From positions 1-61,147 of the forward strand of contig JAZSRA010000029.1 in NCBI GenBank assembly GCA_045538195.1: DNA of 61,147 nt, given 5' to 3'. Under the pieces are notes generated by a model. It made no database searches, had not been told where the DNA came from, and worked only from the letters and a program-made list of their open reading frames with translations. How positions within the stretch are numbered: position 1 is the stretch's first letter; each line of letters begins with the position of its first letter. Source of the stretch: SVTX01 sp045538195. GTDB taxonomy: Bacteria; Bacillota; Clostridia; Oscillospirales; CAG-272. Position numbers and translations under genes: made by a program. Shown one piece after another: positions 52,019 to 61,052 of this stretch.

Positions 52019-52345
52019 ATGAGCATCAACACCATTGGCAAGCGTATCAGATTCTTCAGAGAAGAAAGAAAATGGAGTCAAGAGGTATTTTCCGAGAAGC
52101 TTGGATTAAGTCTCACATACGTCGGCATGATTGAACGTGGAGAAAAGATTCCGAAACTCGAAACGTTCATTAAGATTGCAAATACGTTAAGTGTATCAGC
52201 AGACCAACTGTTGGCAGGAGTTCTGACAACAGGATACTCGATCAAGTCTACGGAAATGACGACAAAGATTGAGAAGTTGCCCTCGACAGAACAAGAGAGG
52301 ATATATGATGTCGTTGACACGTTGATCAAACATGCTAAAAAGTAA
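52019..52345 (+). CDS. XRE family HTH regulator
   Basis: 108 residues with AGGAGGG before the ATG. An N-terminal helix-turn-helix (about 7-62: IGKRIRFFREERKWSQEVFSEKLGLSLTYVGMIERGEK in segments) is followed by a short helical tail (about 75-108) like SinR-type or phage-type repressors. It is transcribed after the terminator of the polysaccharide operon and ahead of a nucleotidyltransferase gene 24 bp downstream, with which it probably forms a two-gene operon. Target unknown. Confidence 0.88.
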   Translation: MSINTIGKRIRFFREERKWSQEVFSEKLGLSLTYVGMIERGEKIPKLETFIKIANTLSVSADQLLAGVLTTGYSIKSTEMTTKIEKLPSTEQERIYDVVDTLIKHAKK

Positions 52346-52369
52346 AAGTTTTTAAAGAAGGAGCGCAGA

Positions 52370-53542
52370 ATGAACGAATTAAATAATATGCTTTTCGCAC
52401 TTTTGCGTTCCGTCCTCTGCGGAGAGCAGCTTGATAAAAGCCTTTTTCAGAAACTTGACGAAGAAAGGCTCGAAAGGCTTTATAAAATATCAAAAAGCCA
52501 CGATCTGGCTCACCTTGTGGGTGCGGCGCTTGATAAAGCCGACCTTTTGGGAGAGAGCAAAACGGCGGGGAAGTTTGCCAAGCATCAGCTTATGGCTATC
52601 TACCGCTATGAGAACCAAAAGCACGAGCTTGACAGAATATCCGATACCCTTGAAAAAGCGAAGATACCGTACATTCCCCTCAAAGGCTCGGTCATTCGCG
52701 ACCTCTATCCCGAGCCTTGGATGAGAACGAGTTGCGATATTGACGTTCTCGTTCACGAGGTCGATCTGGATAGAGCGGTTGCCGTTCTCGTTGAAGATCT
52801 CGGTTACAAGGCCGACGAAAAAAAGGAATATCATGACGTCTCACTGTATTCGGGAAGCGGAGTGCATCTTGAGCTTCATTTCAACATTAAAGAGAATATC
52901 GAGCTGCTTGACTCTGTGCTGGAGCGCGTCTGGAAATACGCCACCCCTGTCTATGAGGGAGCGCAGCGTCATATTCTTTCAAAGGAATTTTTCGTTTACC
53001 ACACCTTGGCTCACGCGTCCTATCATTTTGTTGGCGGCGGCTGTGGGATCAGACCGTTTATAGATCTTTGGTTTATAAATGGGACGTGGGAGTATGACCG
53101 CAAAGCGGTACTTGATCTTTGCCGTGAAAGTGAGATCGGTGATTTTTTTGAGGTGGCGGAGGAGCTTTCAACGGTCTGGCTTGAGGGAAAAGATCATAGC
53201 GAGCTGACACGTCGGATAGAGGACTATCTTCTCATAGGCGGTGCATACGGTGTCAAGGAGTCATATATTGCCGCAAGACAACAAAAGCGCGGCGGCAAGC
53301 TTGGTTACGTCGGGTCGCGTGTTTTCGTGTCCTACGATCATTTGAAGCTGAAATATCCGAGCCTTAAAAACCGTGCTTTCACGCCATTTTATCAAGTGAA
53401 GCGTTGGGTGGACGTTTTCAAAGAGAAAAACGTGGGAAGATCGGTGCGTGAGCTGAAAAGAAACGCAAGCCTTAAGAGAGAAAAGGTCGACGAGGTAAGC
53501 TCTCTTATGGACGAGCTGAATTTGAATAAGCATATAAAATGA
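52370..53542 (+). CDS. Nucleotidyltransferase family protein (NTP_transf_5-like)
   Basis: 390 residues. The nucleotidyltransferase core is near 95-175: IPLKGSVIRDLYPEPWMRTSCDIDVLV in pieces, giving the two Asp residues of the DID metal site, and later LELHFN. This uncharacterised family (PF14907-like) is often found in polysaccharide or peptide-modification loci. It shares its fold superfamily with LicD phosphocholine transferases, so a role in transferring the phosphonate group onto the polymer is possible but unproven. A hairpin begins at its stop codon (53541-53570), then a strong terminator. Confidence 0.75.
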   Translation: MNELNNMLFALLRSVLCGEQLDKSLFQKLDEERLERLYKISKSHDLAHLVGAALDKADLLGESKTAGKFAKHQLMAIYRYENQKHELDRISDTLEKAKIPYIPLKGSVIRDLYPEPWMRTSCDIDVLVHEVDLDRAVAVLVEDLGYKADEKKEYHDVSLYSGSGVHLELHFNIKENIELLDSVLERVWKYATPVYEGAQRHILSKEFFVYHTLAHASYHFVGGGCGIRPFIDLWFINGTWEYDRKAVLDLCRESEIGDFFEVAEELSTVWLEGKDHSELTRRIEDYLLIGGAYGVKESYIAARQQKRGGKLGYVGSRVFVSYDHLKLKYPSLKNRAFTPFYQVKRWVDVFKEKNVGRSVRELKRNASLKREKVDEVSSLMDELNLNKHIK

Positions 53543-53570
53543 GCGTTAAGGTCGGAAGATGCTAACGCTC
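53541..53570 (+). other. Hairpin at the stop codon of the nucleotidyltransferase gene
   Basis: GAGCGTTA (53541-53548) pairs with TAACGCTC (53563-53570). It precedes the main terminator by 7 nt and has no T-run, so it may protect the mRNA end. Confidence 0.5.
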
Positions 53571-53577
53571 ATAAAAG

Positions 53578-53601
53578 AGGCAGTCGCCGCGGCGACTGCC
53601 T
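53578..53601. terminator. Bidirectional terminator between convergent genes
   Basis: Perfect palindrome AGGCAGTCGCCG plus its complement, with A-run on one side and TTTGATT on the other. Serves the nucleotidyltransferase gene (plus) and the permease gene (minus). Confidence 0.85.
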
Positions 53602-53621
53602 TTGATTCTTATTTGAATGAC

Positions 53622-55022
53622 TTATTCTTTGTCATTTTTCTTTCTTGCTTTGTTAACCACAAGATTGGTAATGATACCGAGGATAAGAGCGCAAGCGGTG
53701 TTGGTAATGTATATCTTATTAGCGTCACCGATAGCCATTGCCATTCCGCCGATACCCGTGATAAGTATGACCGAAACCGTAAAGAGATTAGCGTTTTGTT
53801 CAAGGTCTACCTTTTGAATCATCTTAAGACCCGATACTGCGATAAATCCGTAAAGGGTAATGCAAACGCCGCCCATTACGCAACCGGGGATAGAATCAAG
53901 GAATGCTACGAAGGGAGAAACAAATGCTACGAGCATAGCCATGACAGCGGTGGTGGTAATGGTTAATACAGACGCATTTCTGGTAATAGCAACGCAACCA
54001 ACGCTCTCACCGTAAGTGGTGTTGGGGCATCCGCCGAAGAATGCGCCTGCAATAGAACCGATACCGTCGCCAAGGAGAGTGCGATGGAGACCGGGATCCT
54101 CAAGAAGATCGGACTCTATGATCGAAGAAAGATTCTTGTGGTCAGCAAGATGCTCCGCGAACACAACGAACGCAACAGGAATATATGCAACCGCGATCGT
54201 TGCAAGGTAGTGGAGGTTAAAGCTGCCGATGCCCTTGAATGCGTTTATGAAAGAAAATTCGGGGAGAGATATGAAGGTATTGATCGTTACACCGTCAGCA
54301 ACGAGAGCCTTGAAGGGCGCAAAATCAATGACTATAAGCTCGGGGGTGTTGGTAGCGGTGCCGATGATGGTGAACACGAGAGCAACAGCATATCCCGCGA
54401 GAATACCAATAATGAAGGGAATAAGCTTTGCCATCTTCTTTCCGTAAACCGAGCAGAGAATAACTACCGAGAGGGTAATCAGAGCGCAAATAAGAGATAC
54501 CCAAATGTTTGTAGACATTAAGAAATAATTGGACGTGCCGTACTGAACGGTAGGACCGTAAGAGAAAACGTCGTTTATAGCGGCTCCCGCAAGCGAAAGA
54601 CCGATAAGAGTAACGGTGGGGCCGATAACAGCTGCGGGCATAAGCTTGCTTATCCATTTAACGCCTGCAAACTTAACGATGAGCGCGATAACGACATAAA
54701 CGAGACCCGCAAACGCTGCGCCTATGATAAGACCGAGGTATCCAAGAGTGCCGTTACCGATAGCGCCTGCAAACGCGGCGCACATGGGACCGATGAAAGC
54801 GAAGGATGAACCGAGAAAAACGGGGCTGCGGAACTTTGTGCAGAGCTGGTAGATGATAGTGCCTACGCCTGCGCCGAAAAGAGCCGCGGATGCTGTCATG
54901 CCGTTGCCTACGATTGCGGGAACCGCGATAGTTGCCGCCATAATTGCGAGGAGCTGTTGGATCGCAAAGACAATTACCTGACCGAACTTCGGCTTGTCCT
55001 TGACACCGTAGATGAGCTTCAT
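53622..55022 (-). CDS. NCS2 family uracil/xanthine permease
   Basis: 466 residues from the ATG at 55022, with GGAGG 7 nt upstream (the longer frame to 55085 lacks a site). About 14 membrane segments of the UraA/PbuX type, with SSFAFIGPM near 100 and the transport-domain stretch GCPNTTYGESVG near 280. Imports uracil or a purine base with protons. The motif GCPNTTYGE with Glu is typical of uracil transporters in this family. No purine riboswitch or pyrimidine attenuator is seen in the short leader. Confidence 0.9.
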   Translation of the reverse strand: MKLIYGVKDKPKFGQVIVFAIQQLLAIMAATIAVPAIVGNGMTASAALFGAGVGTIIYQLCTKFRSPVFLGSSFAFIGPMCAAFAGAIGNGTLGYLGLIIGAAFAGLVYVVIALIVKFAGVKWISKLMPAAVIGPTVTLIGLSLAGAAINDVFSYGPTVQYGTSNYFLMSTNIWVSLICALITLSVVILCSVYGKKMAKLIPFIIGILAGYAVALVFTIIGTATNTPELIVIDFAPFKALVADGVTINTFISLPEFSFINAFKGIGSFNLHYLATIAVAYIPVAFVVFAEHLADHKNLSSIIESDLLEDPGLHRTLLGDGIGSIAGAFFGGCPNTTYGESVGCVAITRNASVLTITTTAVMAMLVAFVSPFVAFLDSIPGCVMGGVCITLYGFIAVSGLKMIQKVDLEQNANLFTVSVILITGIGGMAMAIGDANKIYITNTACALILGIITNLVVNKARKKNDKE

Positions 55023-55097
55023 AAAGTTTCCTCCATTTATGAAATTATTAAATTTTGACAGAAGCCGTCCGACAAAAAACGACACCTATCAAAGATT

Positions 55098-55126
55098 ATT
55101 TTATCATATAGTTAAAAGTTTGTAAA
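55098..55126 (-). promoter_or_regulatory. Promoter of the NCS2 permease gene
   Basis: On the minus strand: TTTACA (55121-55126), 17-bp spacer, TAAAAT (55098-55103). Confidence 0.7.
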
Positions 55127-55231
55127 TAGCTTTTTAACGAATTAGCTCTTGTGCTTTCGTAGAAAAAACGCTAAAAAATCTGTGCATAATCGACAAAAAA
55201 CAGAAATTGCCACCAAAGCCTAATATTTTGA

Positions 55232-55260
55232 TTGACAATTTAGCGAAAAAGGTTTATAAT
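55232..55260 (+). promoter_or_regulatory. Consensus sigma-A promoter upstream of the MurR/RpiR gene
   Basis: TTGACA (55232-55237), 17-bp spacer, TATAAT (55255-55260). It may drive the five-gene run up to the terminator at 60848. Confidence 0.85.
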
Positions 55261-55313
55261 ATAAGATGTATTATTTTGCGCTAAAGTTTTGACCGAAAGG
55301 TAAGGTTTTTGCT

Positions 55314-56177
55314 TTGAAAACAGATATTTTGAAATATATTGACGAAAATTACTCAAGATTTTCCAAGGGACAAAAGCAGATCGCTGCATACGTTAGCGAG
55401 CATTACGATAAGGCTGCTTACATGACCGCCGCAAGACTTGGACGAGAGGTTGGCGTCAGTGAGTCCACGGTGGTAAGATTCGTTATCGAGCTTGGCTTTG
55501 AGGGTTATCCCGACTTTCAGCGTTCTCTTAAAGAGCTGATACGCGCAAAGCTGACGGCGGTACAAAGAGTAGAGGTCACCAATAGCCTTATCGGCGAGGG
55601 AAACGTGCTTGAAAAGGTTCTGCTCTCGGATATGGATAAGATAAAAAGAACCCTTGATGGTATAGACAAAGAGGCATTCGATGCCGCGGTCAAAAATATT
55701 ATCGACGCAAAAACCGTGTATATTCTGGGTATGCGAGCATCCTCCTATCTTGCCGGATTTCTCAATTACAGCTTCAGAATGATCTCGGATAACGTCCGAC
55801 TTATCCAGACCACCTCGGGTAGCGAGACCTTTGAGCAGATGATGAGTATAGGCGAAGGAGATGCGCTTATAGCAGTCAGCTTTCCAAGATATTCCAAGAG
55901 CATAATAAAGGGCGTTGAGTACGCCAAACGTGCGGGAGCCGACGTTATAGCACTTACCGATAGCGAAAGCTCTCCCATTGCCGAGCAAGCCGATCAGTTG
56001 CTTGTCGCACAGAGCGATATGGCGTCCTTTGCAGACTCTCTGGTTGCTCCCATGTCGGTGATAAACGCGCTTATAGTTGCCGTTACGAGAGAACGGAGCG
56101 AGGAATTTTCCCAAAGACTCATACGCCTTGAAAACGCGTGGGACGAATATAACGTATACGATAAGAATAACGGCTGA
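55314..56177 (+). CDS. MurR/RpiR family transcriptional regulator
   Basis: 287 residues from a TTG start. An N-terminal RpiR-type helix-turn-helix (about 1-77; TAARLGREVGVSESTVVRF near 38) is joined to a SIS sugar-phosphate-binding domain (about 105-240; VYILGMRASSYLAG, then ISFPRYSKS-like AVSFPRYSKSII, and ALTDSESSPIAEQAD). Members sense phosphosugars such as MurNAc-6-phosphate. It is the first gene of a run leading into housekeeping genes, so its own target cannot be inferred. Confidence 0.92.
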   Translation: MKTDILKYIDENYSRFSKGQKQIAAYVSEHYDKAAYMTAARLGREVGVSESTVVRFVIELGFEGYPDFQRSLKELIRAKLTAVQRVEVTNSLIGEGNVLEKVLLSDMDKIKRTLDGIDKEAFDAAVKNIIDAKTVYILGMRASSYLAGFLNYSFRMISDNVRLIQTTSGSETFEQMMSIGEGDALIAVSFPRYSKSIIKGVEYAKRAGADVIALTDSESSPIAEQADQLLVAQSDMASFADSLVAPMSVINALIVAVTRERSEEFSQRLIRLENAWDEYNVYDKNNG

Positions 56178-56178
56178 T

Positions 56179-57429
56179 ATGATGGAGATAAATAAAGATA
56201 AAAAGATCGTAGCGGTCATCGGAGGCGGAGCCGCGGGAATGATGGCGGCGATCCACGCGTCTTATATGGATGCCGAGGTGTTGATGTTTGAAAAAAACGA
56301 CCGCCTTGGCAAAAAGTTGCGCATTACGGGAAAGGGACGATGTAACGTTACAAATGATTGTCCCACTAATGAATTTTTGAGCAACGTACCTACGAACCCC
56401 CGTTTCCTATACGCGGCGCTGAACCGTTTTTCAACCTCGGACACCATGGACTTTTTTGAGGGCTGCGGAGTTCCCTTGAAGGTTGAGCGGGGAAGGAGAG
56501 TTTTTCCCGTTTCCGACAAAGCTGCGGATATAGTCAAAGCGATGAGTGACCGTTGCCGCGACGTGGGTGTTCAGACATTTCACGATAAAGTAACGGCTAT
56601 CGAAATAGAGAATGGTAAGGTTAAAGCCGCCCTTGCGGGCGAAAAAAGATACCCTTGTGACAGTGTGATAGTCTGCACCGGTGGAAAGTCCTATCCCGGC
56701 ACAGGCTCGGACGGAGACGGCTACCGCTTCGCACGTCAGGCTGGGCATACGGTGACCGAGTTGAGACCGTCTCTCGTTCCCCTTGTGGCGGTGGGCAACC
56801 TTTGTGGGAGAATGCAGGGACTCTCGCTGAAAAACGTGTCTTTGAAAATAGTTCGCAGAGATAACGGCAAATGCGTCTACGAAGATTTTGGCGAGATGAT
56901 GTTTACTCATTTCGGAATGACGGGACCTATGGTGCTGTCGGCTTCGGCACATATTCCCGATATTGAAAAGGGAAATTACGATGCGATCATCGACCTCAAG
57001 CCTGCCCTTGGCGAGCAGGAGCTTGACGCGAGGATAAGGGCAGATTTTGCCAAGTACAATAACAAGGATTTTATAAATTCCCTTGGCGATCTTCTCCCCT
57101 TGAAGGCGATTGAGCCTATAATCGACCTGTGCGGCGTTGACCCGCGCAAAAAGGTCAATTCGGTCACGAAGGAAGAAAGAAGAAGGCTGCTTGAAGCTAT
57201 CAAATATATGCGGATACCGTTGCTTCGCTTCCGTCCCATCGACGAAGCGATCATCACCAAGGGCGGCGTGGCGGTCAGCGAAATAAATCCCAAGACTATG
57301 GAGTCAAAGCTGGTCAAAGGGCTTTATTTTGCGGGCGAGGTGCTTGACCTTGACGCATATACGGGCGGATTTAATCTTCAAATAGCGTTTTCTACCGCGG
57401 TGGTTGCCGGAGAGAACGCGGCGGAATAA
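56179..57429 (+). CDS. BaiN/HI0933-type NAD(P)/FAD-dependent oxidoreductase
   Basis: 416 residues from the ATG at 56179, one base after the previous stop; the adjacent ATG at 56182 is equally possible. FAD-binding GGGAAGMMAA is near 14, LGKKLRITGKGRCNVTN near 45 (family signature), CTGGKSYPGTGSDG near 170 and GLYFAGEVLDLDAYTGGFNLQ near 375. Function of the YhiN/BaiN group is mostly unknown; one member reduces bile-acid intermediates. In Clostridia it often precedes cmk, as here. Confidence 0.9.
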   Translation: MMEINKDKKIVAVIGGGAAGMMAAIHASYMDAEVLMFEKNDRLGKKLRITGKGRCNVTNDCPTNEFLSNVPTNPRFLYAALNRFSTSDTMDFFEGCGVPLKVERGRRVFPVSDKAADIVKAMSDRCRDVGVQTFHDKVTAIEIENGKVKAALAGEKRYPCDSVIVCTGGKSYPGTGSDGDGYRFARQAGHTVTELRPSLVPLVAVGNLCGRMQGLSLKNVSLKIVRRDNGKCVYEDFGEMMFTHFGMTGPMVLSASAHIPDIEKGNYDAIIDLKPALGEQELDARIRADFAKYNNKDFINSLGDLLPLKAIEPIIDLCGVDPRKKVNSVTKEERRRLLEAIKYMRIPLLRFRPIDEAIITKGGVAVSEINPKTMESKLVKGLYFAGEVLDLDAYTGGFNLQIAFSTAVVAGENAAE

Positions 57430-57455
57430 TAATGATATTTCAGGAGTATAGAGCT

Positions 57456-58148
57456 ATGAAAAAAATTGCAGTTGCGATCGACGGTCCCGGCGGAGCGGGT
57501 AAATCCACCATATCCAAAGCAGTTGCCAAAAGACTGGGCATCATATACGTTGACACAGGCGCGCTTTACAGAACCGTGGGATACTACGCTCGCGAACACG
57601 GACTTTCGGTTGAGGACAGTAAGGTCATCGAAAAGATAACCCCCATGCTGGAACATATAAATATTGAGATCGCTTATGTTGACGGCGCTCAGCACGTCAT
57701 TCTCAATGGCGAGGACCTTGGCGACAAGATACGTCAGCCTGACATTTCCATGTACGCGTCAGCCTGCTCGTCCGTGGGGACGGTGCGCGCTTTCCTGCTT
57801 GAAGCGCAAAAGAAGTTGGCAAGAGAGAATAGCGTTATTATGGATGGACGTGACATAGGAACCGTCATTCTTCCCGACGCCGAGGTAAAGATATTCCTTA
57901 CCGCCACCGACGAGGCAAGAGCAACCAGACGATACAAGGAACTTATAGCGAAAGGTCAGGACGTTAAATTTGAGGATGTTCTCCGTGATCTTGTTGAACG
58001 CGACAGAGCAGACTCCAGCCGTGCGGTCGCTCCCCTGAAACCCGCCGAGGACGCTCATATTTTTGATAACTCCGAATATACCTTTGAGGAATCGGTTGAG
58101 TATATCATCAAGCATATTTCTGAAAAAACCGGAGTGATAGAAAAGTGA
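57456..58148 (+). CDS. cmk: Cytidylate kinase
   Basis: 230 residues from the ATG at 57456, chosen because AGGAG lies 10 nt upstream. Phosphorylates CMP and dCMP. P-loop DGPGGAGKSTISKAV near 9; the CMP-binding insert and MDGRDIGTVILPDA near 130 are typical; the lid contains RATRRYKEL near 158. Its last codons overlap plsC by 4 bp. Confidence 0.95.
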   Translation: MKKIAVAIDGPGGAGKSTISKAVAKRLGIIYVDTGALYRTVGYYAREHGLSVEDSKVIEKITPMLEHINIEIAYVDGAQHVILNGEDLGDKIRQPDISMYASACSSVGTVRAFLLEAQKKLARENSVIMDGRDIGTVILPDAEVKIFLTATDEARATRRYKELIAKGQDVKFEDVLRDLVERDRADSSRAVAPLKPAEDAHIFDNSEYTFEESVEYIIKHISEKTGVIEK

Positions 58149-58786
58149 AAAGTAAGTTTTATATCTTTATAAGGGCGGTCATAGGCCCTATCGCAAGAGT
58201 GATTTTCAGAATTAAGTATCACGGAGCAGAGAACGAGCCTCGCGTCGAGGAAGGCCCTTATATTCTTATTTGTAACCATATCTCAAATACCGACCCCGTG
58301 TTCCTTTGCGCGGGAATCAAGCATCAGCAGCCATATTATATGGCGAAAAAGGAGCTTTTCAAGGTTCCGATCCTTGGCAAGCTGGTAAGCGCCCTTGGCG
58401 CGTTCCCCGTAAACCGCGGAGGTGCTGACGTTTCGGCGATCAAGAATACGATCTCTATCCTTAAAAGTGGCAGATGTATCGGTATATTCCCCCAGGGTCA
58501 CCGCGAGCCGGGAAAGACCCCTATGGAGGCAAATCTCAAGACAGGTGCGGCTATGATCGCCGTTAAAGCTCAGGCGACGGTCTTTCCTTGCTGCATTAAG
58601 ACCCGAGACAACAAATTCAAGCTTTTCAGAAGAATTGATGTTTACTATGGCAAGCCAATAAAGTTTGAGGAGCTTGGCTACGATCACGAAGCGTCGGGCG
58701 AATATCTCAGAATTACCAATCTGATGTTTGACAGAGTTTGCGAGCTTTACCGCGGTGCCGAGGAGGAAAGCAAGAGTGTCAAGTGA
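58145..58786 (+). CDS. plsC: 1-acylglycerol-3-phosphate O-acyltransferase
   Basis: 213 residues. Makes phosphatidic acid from lysophosphatidic acid at the membrane. The catalytic HX4D box is NHISNTDP near 40, and the substrate block is FPQGHRE near 117, with Gln-Gly-His in place of the usual Glu-Gly-Thr. One N-terminal hydrophobic stretch. Overlaps cmk upstream and the ispH-rpsA start downstream by 11 bp. Confidence 0.92.
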   Translation: MKSKFYIFIRAVIGPIARVIFRIKYHGAENEPRVEEGPYILICNHISNTDPVFLCAGIKHQQPYYMAKKELFKVPILGKLVSALGAFPVNRGGADVSAIKNTISILKSGRCIGIFPQGHREPGKTPMEANLKTGAAMIAVKAQATVFPCCIKTRDNKFKLFRRIDVYYGKPIKFEELGYDHEASGEYLRITNLMFDRVCELYRGAEEESKSVK

Positions 58787-60830
58787 GATCAAGGTAACGG
58801 TAGCACGTTCGGCAGGCTTTTGCTTTGGCGTGTCGAGAGCCGCGAACGCCGTTGAGAACGAGATAAAGACCGCCCCCCGTGGTGAGCGGATATTCACTCT
58901 CGGCAAGCTTATCCACAATGACACCTATAACGCAAGACTTGCGAAAAGCGGCGTTGGCGTTGCCGAGATCGAAGATATTGAGCGGCTTTGTGACGAGGCG
59001 AGCGAAAATTCTCCCGTCAAGGTGTTTGTACGCGCCCACGGAATTACGAGAGAGACCGAGGAGCTTCTCATAAAATGCTCCCAAAAGAATAAAAGCTTTT
59101 CATTCGTTGACTGTACCTGTGTGTTCGTTCAAAAGATACACAAAATAGTCGAAGAAAATAACGATCCTGATGGACTTTTGCTAGTTCTGGGAACGGCGAC
59201 TCACCCCGAGGTCATGGGCTTCTGCTCAAGGTTTGACGGAGAAGTTTTCGTCTTTGAAAAAGCCGCCGAGCTTGCTTCTGCCGCGGAATCGGGAACAATA
59301 AAAAACACTTGCGCAAAAGCACCAATTTTGGTTGCTCAAACCACACAAAATTTGGTGGAATGGGAGAAAACAAAAAAATTTACAAAAAAGCTATATACTA
59401 ATCCCTTAATTTATGATACAATATGTAATGTTACGGAAAAAAGGCAGACAGAGGCGGCAGAGCTATCAAAAGCCAACGATTTTATGATCGTTATAGGCAG
59501 TAAAGGCAGCTCAAATTCGGCAAAGCTTTACTCGATCTGTAAGGCGGAATGTAAGAATGCCGTTATGATAGAAGATGTCGACGATCTGAAGCCGCTTTTT
59601 CCGTTCATCCACGAAAAAGTGGGAATCGTAGCGGGGGCGTCAACTCCGCACGATATAATTCAGGAGGTAGAAAAAACCATGAGCAAAGAGAATTTTGCAG
59701 AACTTCTCGAAACATCTTTCAAAACTTTAAATACAGGAGACATTGTTACCGGCTACGTAACCGCAGTTAACGACACCGAGCTTCAGCTTGACATCGGCGC
59801 TAAAGTCACGGGTATCATCAAAGCAGACAAGATAACAGATGATCCTGCTGCAAAGCTGACCGAGATGTTCAAGATCGGCGACGCTGTTGAGGCGTTCGTA
59901 GTACGTGTTAGCGATGTTGACGGCTTCGCAACACTTGACAAAAAGAGAGTAGACTCCGACAGAAACTGGGTCAAGATCGTTGCCGCTAAGGAAGCAGGCG
60001 AGATCCTTGAGGGTACTGTTATCGAGACCGTTAAGGGCAACGTAGGTGTTATCGTTCTCTGCGACAGCACCCGCGTATTCATCCACGCTTCTCAGACAGG
60101 CACTCCCAAAAATTCCGACCTCTCCGAGATGATCGGCAAGAAGGTAAGCTTCAGACTTACCGAGGTTGAGAACAAGAAAGCAAAGGGCTCTATCAGCTCT
60201 GTTCTCCGTGAGGAGAGAAAGAAGGCCGAGGCAGAGTTCTGGGCTAATATCGAGGAAGGCAAGCAGTACACAGGTGCCGTTAAGAGCATGACCAGCTTCG
60301 GCGCATTCGTTGACCTTGGCGGTGTTGACGGCATGGTTCATACCAGCGAGCTTTCTTGGAAGAGAGTTAAGTCTCCTGCAGACGTAGTTGCTATCGGCGA
60401 CGTTATTACCGTTACCGTTAAGAGCTTCGACGCAGAGAAGAAGAGAATTTCTCTTACATACAAGACCGAGGAGAGCAATCCTTGGACTATCTTCAAGACC
60501 AACTACGCACTTGGCGACATCGTTTCTGTTAAGATCGTAAGCATGATGCCCTTCGGCGCATTCGCAGAGATCGTTGACGGCGTAGACGGACTTATCCACA
60601 TTTCTCAGATTGCTACCACCAAGATCGCAAAGCCTGCTGACGTTCTTGAGATCGGTCAGACTGTTGACGCTAAGATCGTTGAGGTTGACGACGAGAAGAA
60701 GAAGGTAAGCCTTTCTATCAGAGCTATCCTTGAGGAGGCTCAGGCACTTGCTGAGGCTATGCCCGAGGATGAGGCTGCTGAGGAAGTTGCTGAGGCAGTT
60801 GAGGCTGTTGAAGCTACCGACGCTGAATAA
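58776..60830 (+). CDS. ispH: Fused IspH (HMBPP reductase) and ribosomal protein S1
   Basis: 684 residues from a GTG at 58776, with GAGGAGG upstream inside plsC. IspH (about 1-285) makes IPP and DMAPP with a [4Fe-4S] cluster; the three Cys ligands are seen in SAGFCFG, FVDCTC and YDTICNVTEKRQ. The remainder has four S1 RNA-binding domains (about 315-385, 405-480, 495-565, 580-655) and an acidic tail. This fusion is known in Clostridia. An internal ATG at 59679 with AGGAGG 11 nt upstream could yield free S1. Confidence 0.95.
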   Translation: MSSEIKVTVARSAGFCFGVSRAANAVENEIKTAPRGERIFTLGKLIHNDTYNARLAKSGVGVAEIEDIERLCDEASENSPVKVFVRAHGITRETEELLIKCSQKNKSFSFVDCTCVFVQKIHKIVEENNDPDGLLLVLGTATHPEVMGFCSRFDGEVFVFEKAAELASAAESGTIKNTCAKAPILVAQTTQNLVEWEKTKKFTKKLYTNPLIYDTICNVTEKRQTEAAELSKANDFMIVIGSKGSSNSAKLYSICKAECKNAVMIEDVDDLKPLFPFIHEKVGIVAGASTPHDIIQEVEKTMSKENFAELLETSFKTLNTGDIVTGYVTAVNDTELQLDIGAKVTGIIKADKITDDPAAKLTEMFKIGDAVEAFVVRVSDVDGFATLDKKRVDSDRNWVKIVAAKEAGEILEGTVIETVKGNVGVIVLCDSTRVFIHASQTGTPKNSDLSEMIGKKVSFRLTEVENKKAKGSISSVLREERKKAEAEFWANIEEGKQYTGAVKSMTSFGAFVDLGGVDGMVHTSELSWKRVKSPADVVAIGDVITVTVKSFDAEKKRISLTYKTEESNPWTIFKTNYALGDIVSVKIVSMMPFGAFAEIVDGVDGLIHISQIATTKIAKPADVLEIGQTVDAKIVEVDDEKKKVSLSIRAILEEAQALAEAMPEDEAAEEVAEAVEAVEATDAE

Positions 60831-60847
60831 TTCTTAATTGAATTGAT

Positions 60848-60875
60848 AAAACCCCGAGGAAATCCTCGGGGTTTT
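60848..60875 (+). terminator. Intrinsic terminator after ispH-rpsA
   Basis: AAAACCCCGAGGA (60848-60860) pairs with CCTCGGGGTTTT around AAT, followed by CTATT. Between here and 61015 I see only a small ACAACGC/GCGTTGT hairpin near 60960-60976. Confidence 0.9.
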
Positions 60876-61015
60876 CTATTGGGTGCAGGCAGTAGAACTC
60901 AGAATCTTTCTTTGCGGTGATATTTATCTTGCTTTATTATTTTTCTTCCACAAAGCGATACAACGCAGGCGTTGTAGAGATTCTTCGTTGTTTTTGTCTT
61001 CAGCAAAAAGAAGGG

Positions 61016-61049
61016 GCTGGCTCAAAAGTAAAAATTTGAGCCAGCTTTT
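61016..61049 (+). terminator. Terminator-like hairpin sharing its arms with the one at 18417
   Basis: GCTGGCTCAAA (61016-61026) pairs with TTTGAGCCAGC (61035-61045), followed by TTTT. The two arms are identical to those at 18417-18446; the loop differs. Confidence 0.7.
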
Positions 61050-61052
61050 GCA

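Noticed and set aside
51950..52345. XRE regulator as a sign of a prophage
   Set aside because: No integrase, structural or lysis genes are nearby; it is paired with a nucleotidyltransferase gene.
55353..56219. 288-codon minus-strand ORF
   Set aside because: Antisense to the MurR/RpiR regulator, with no supporting signals.
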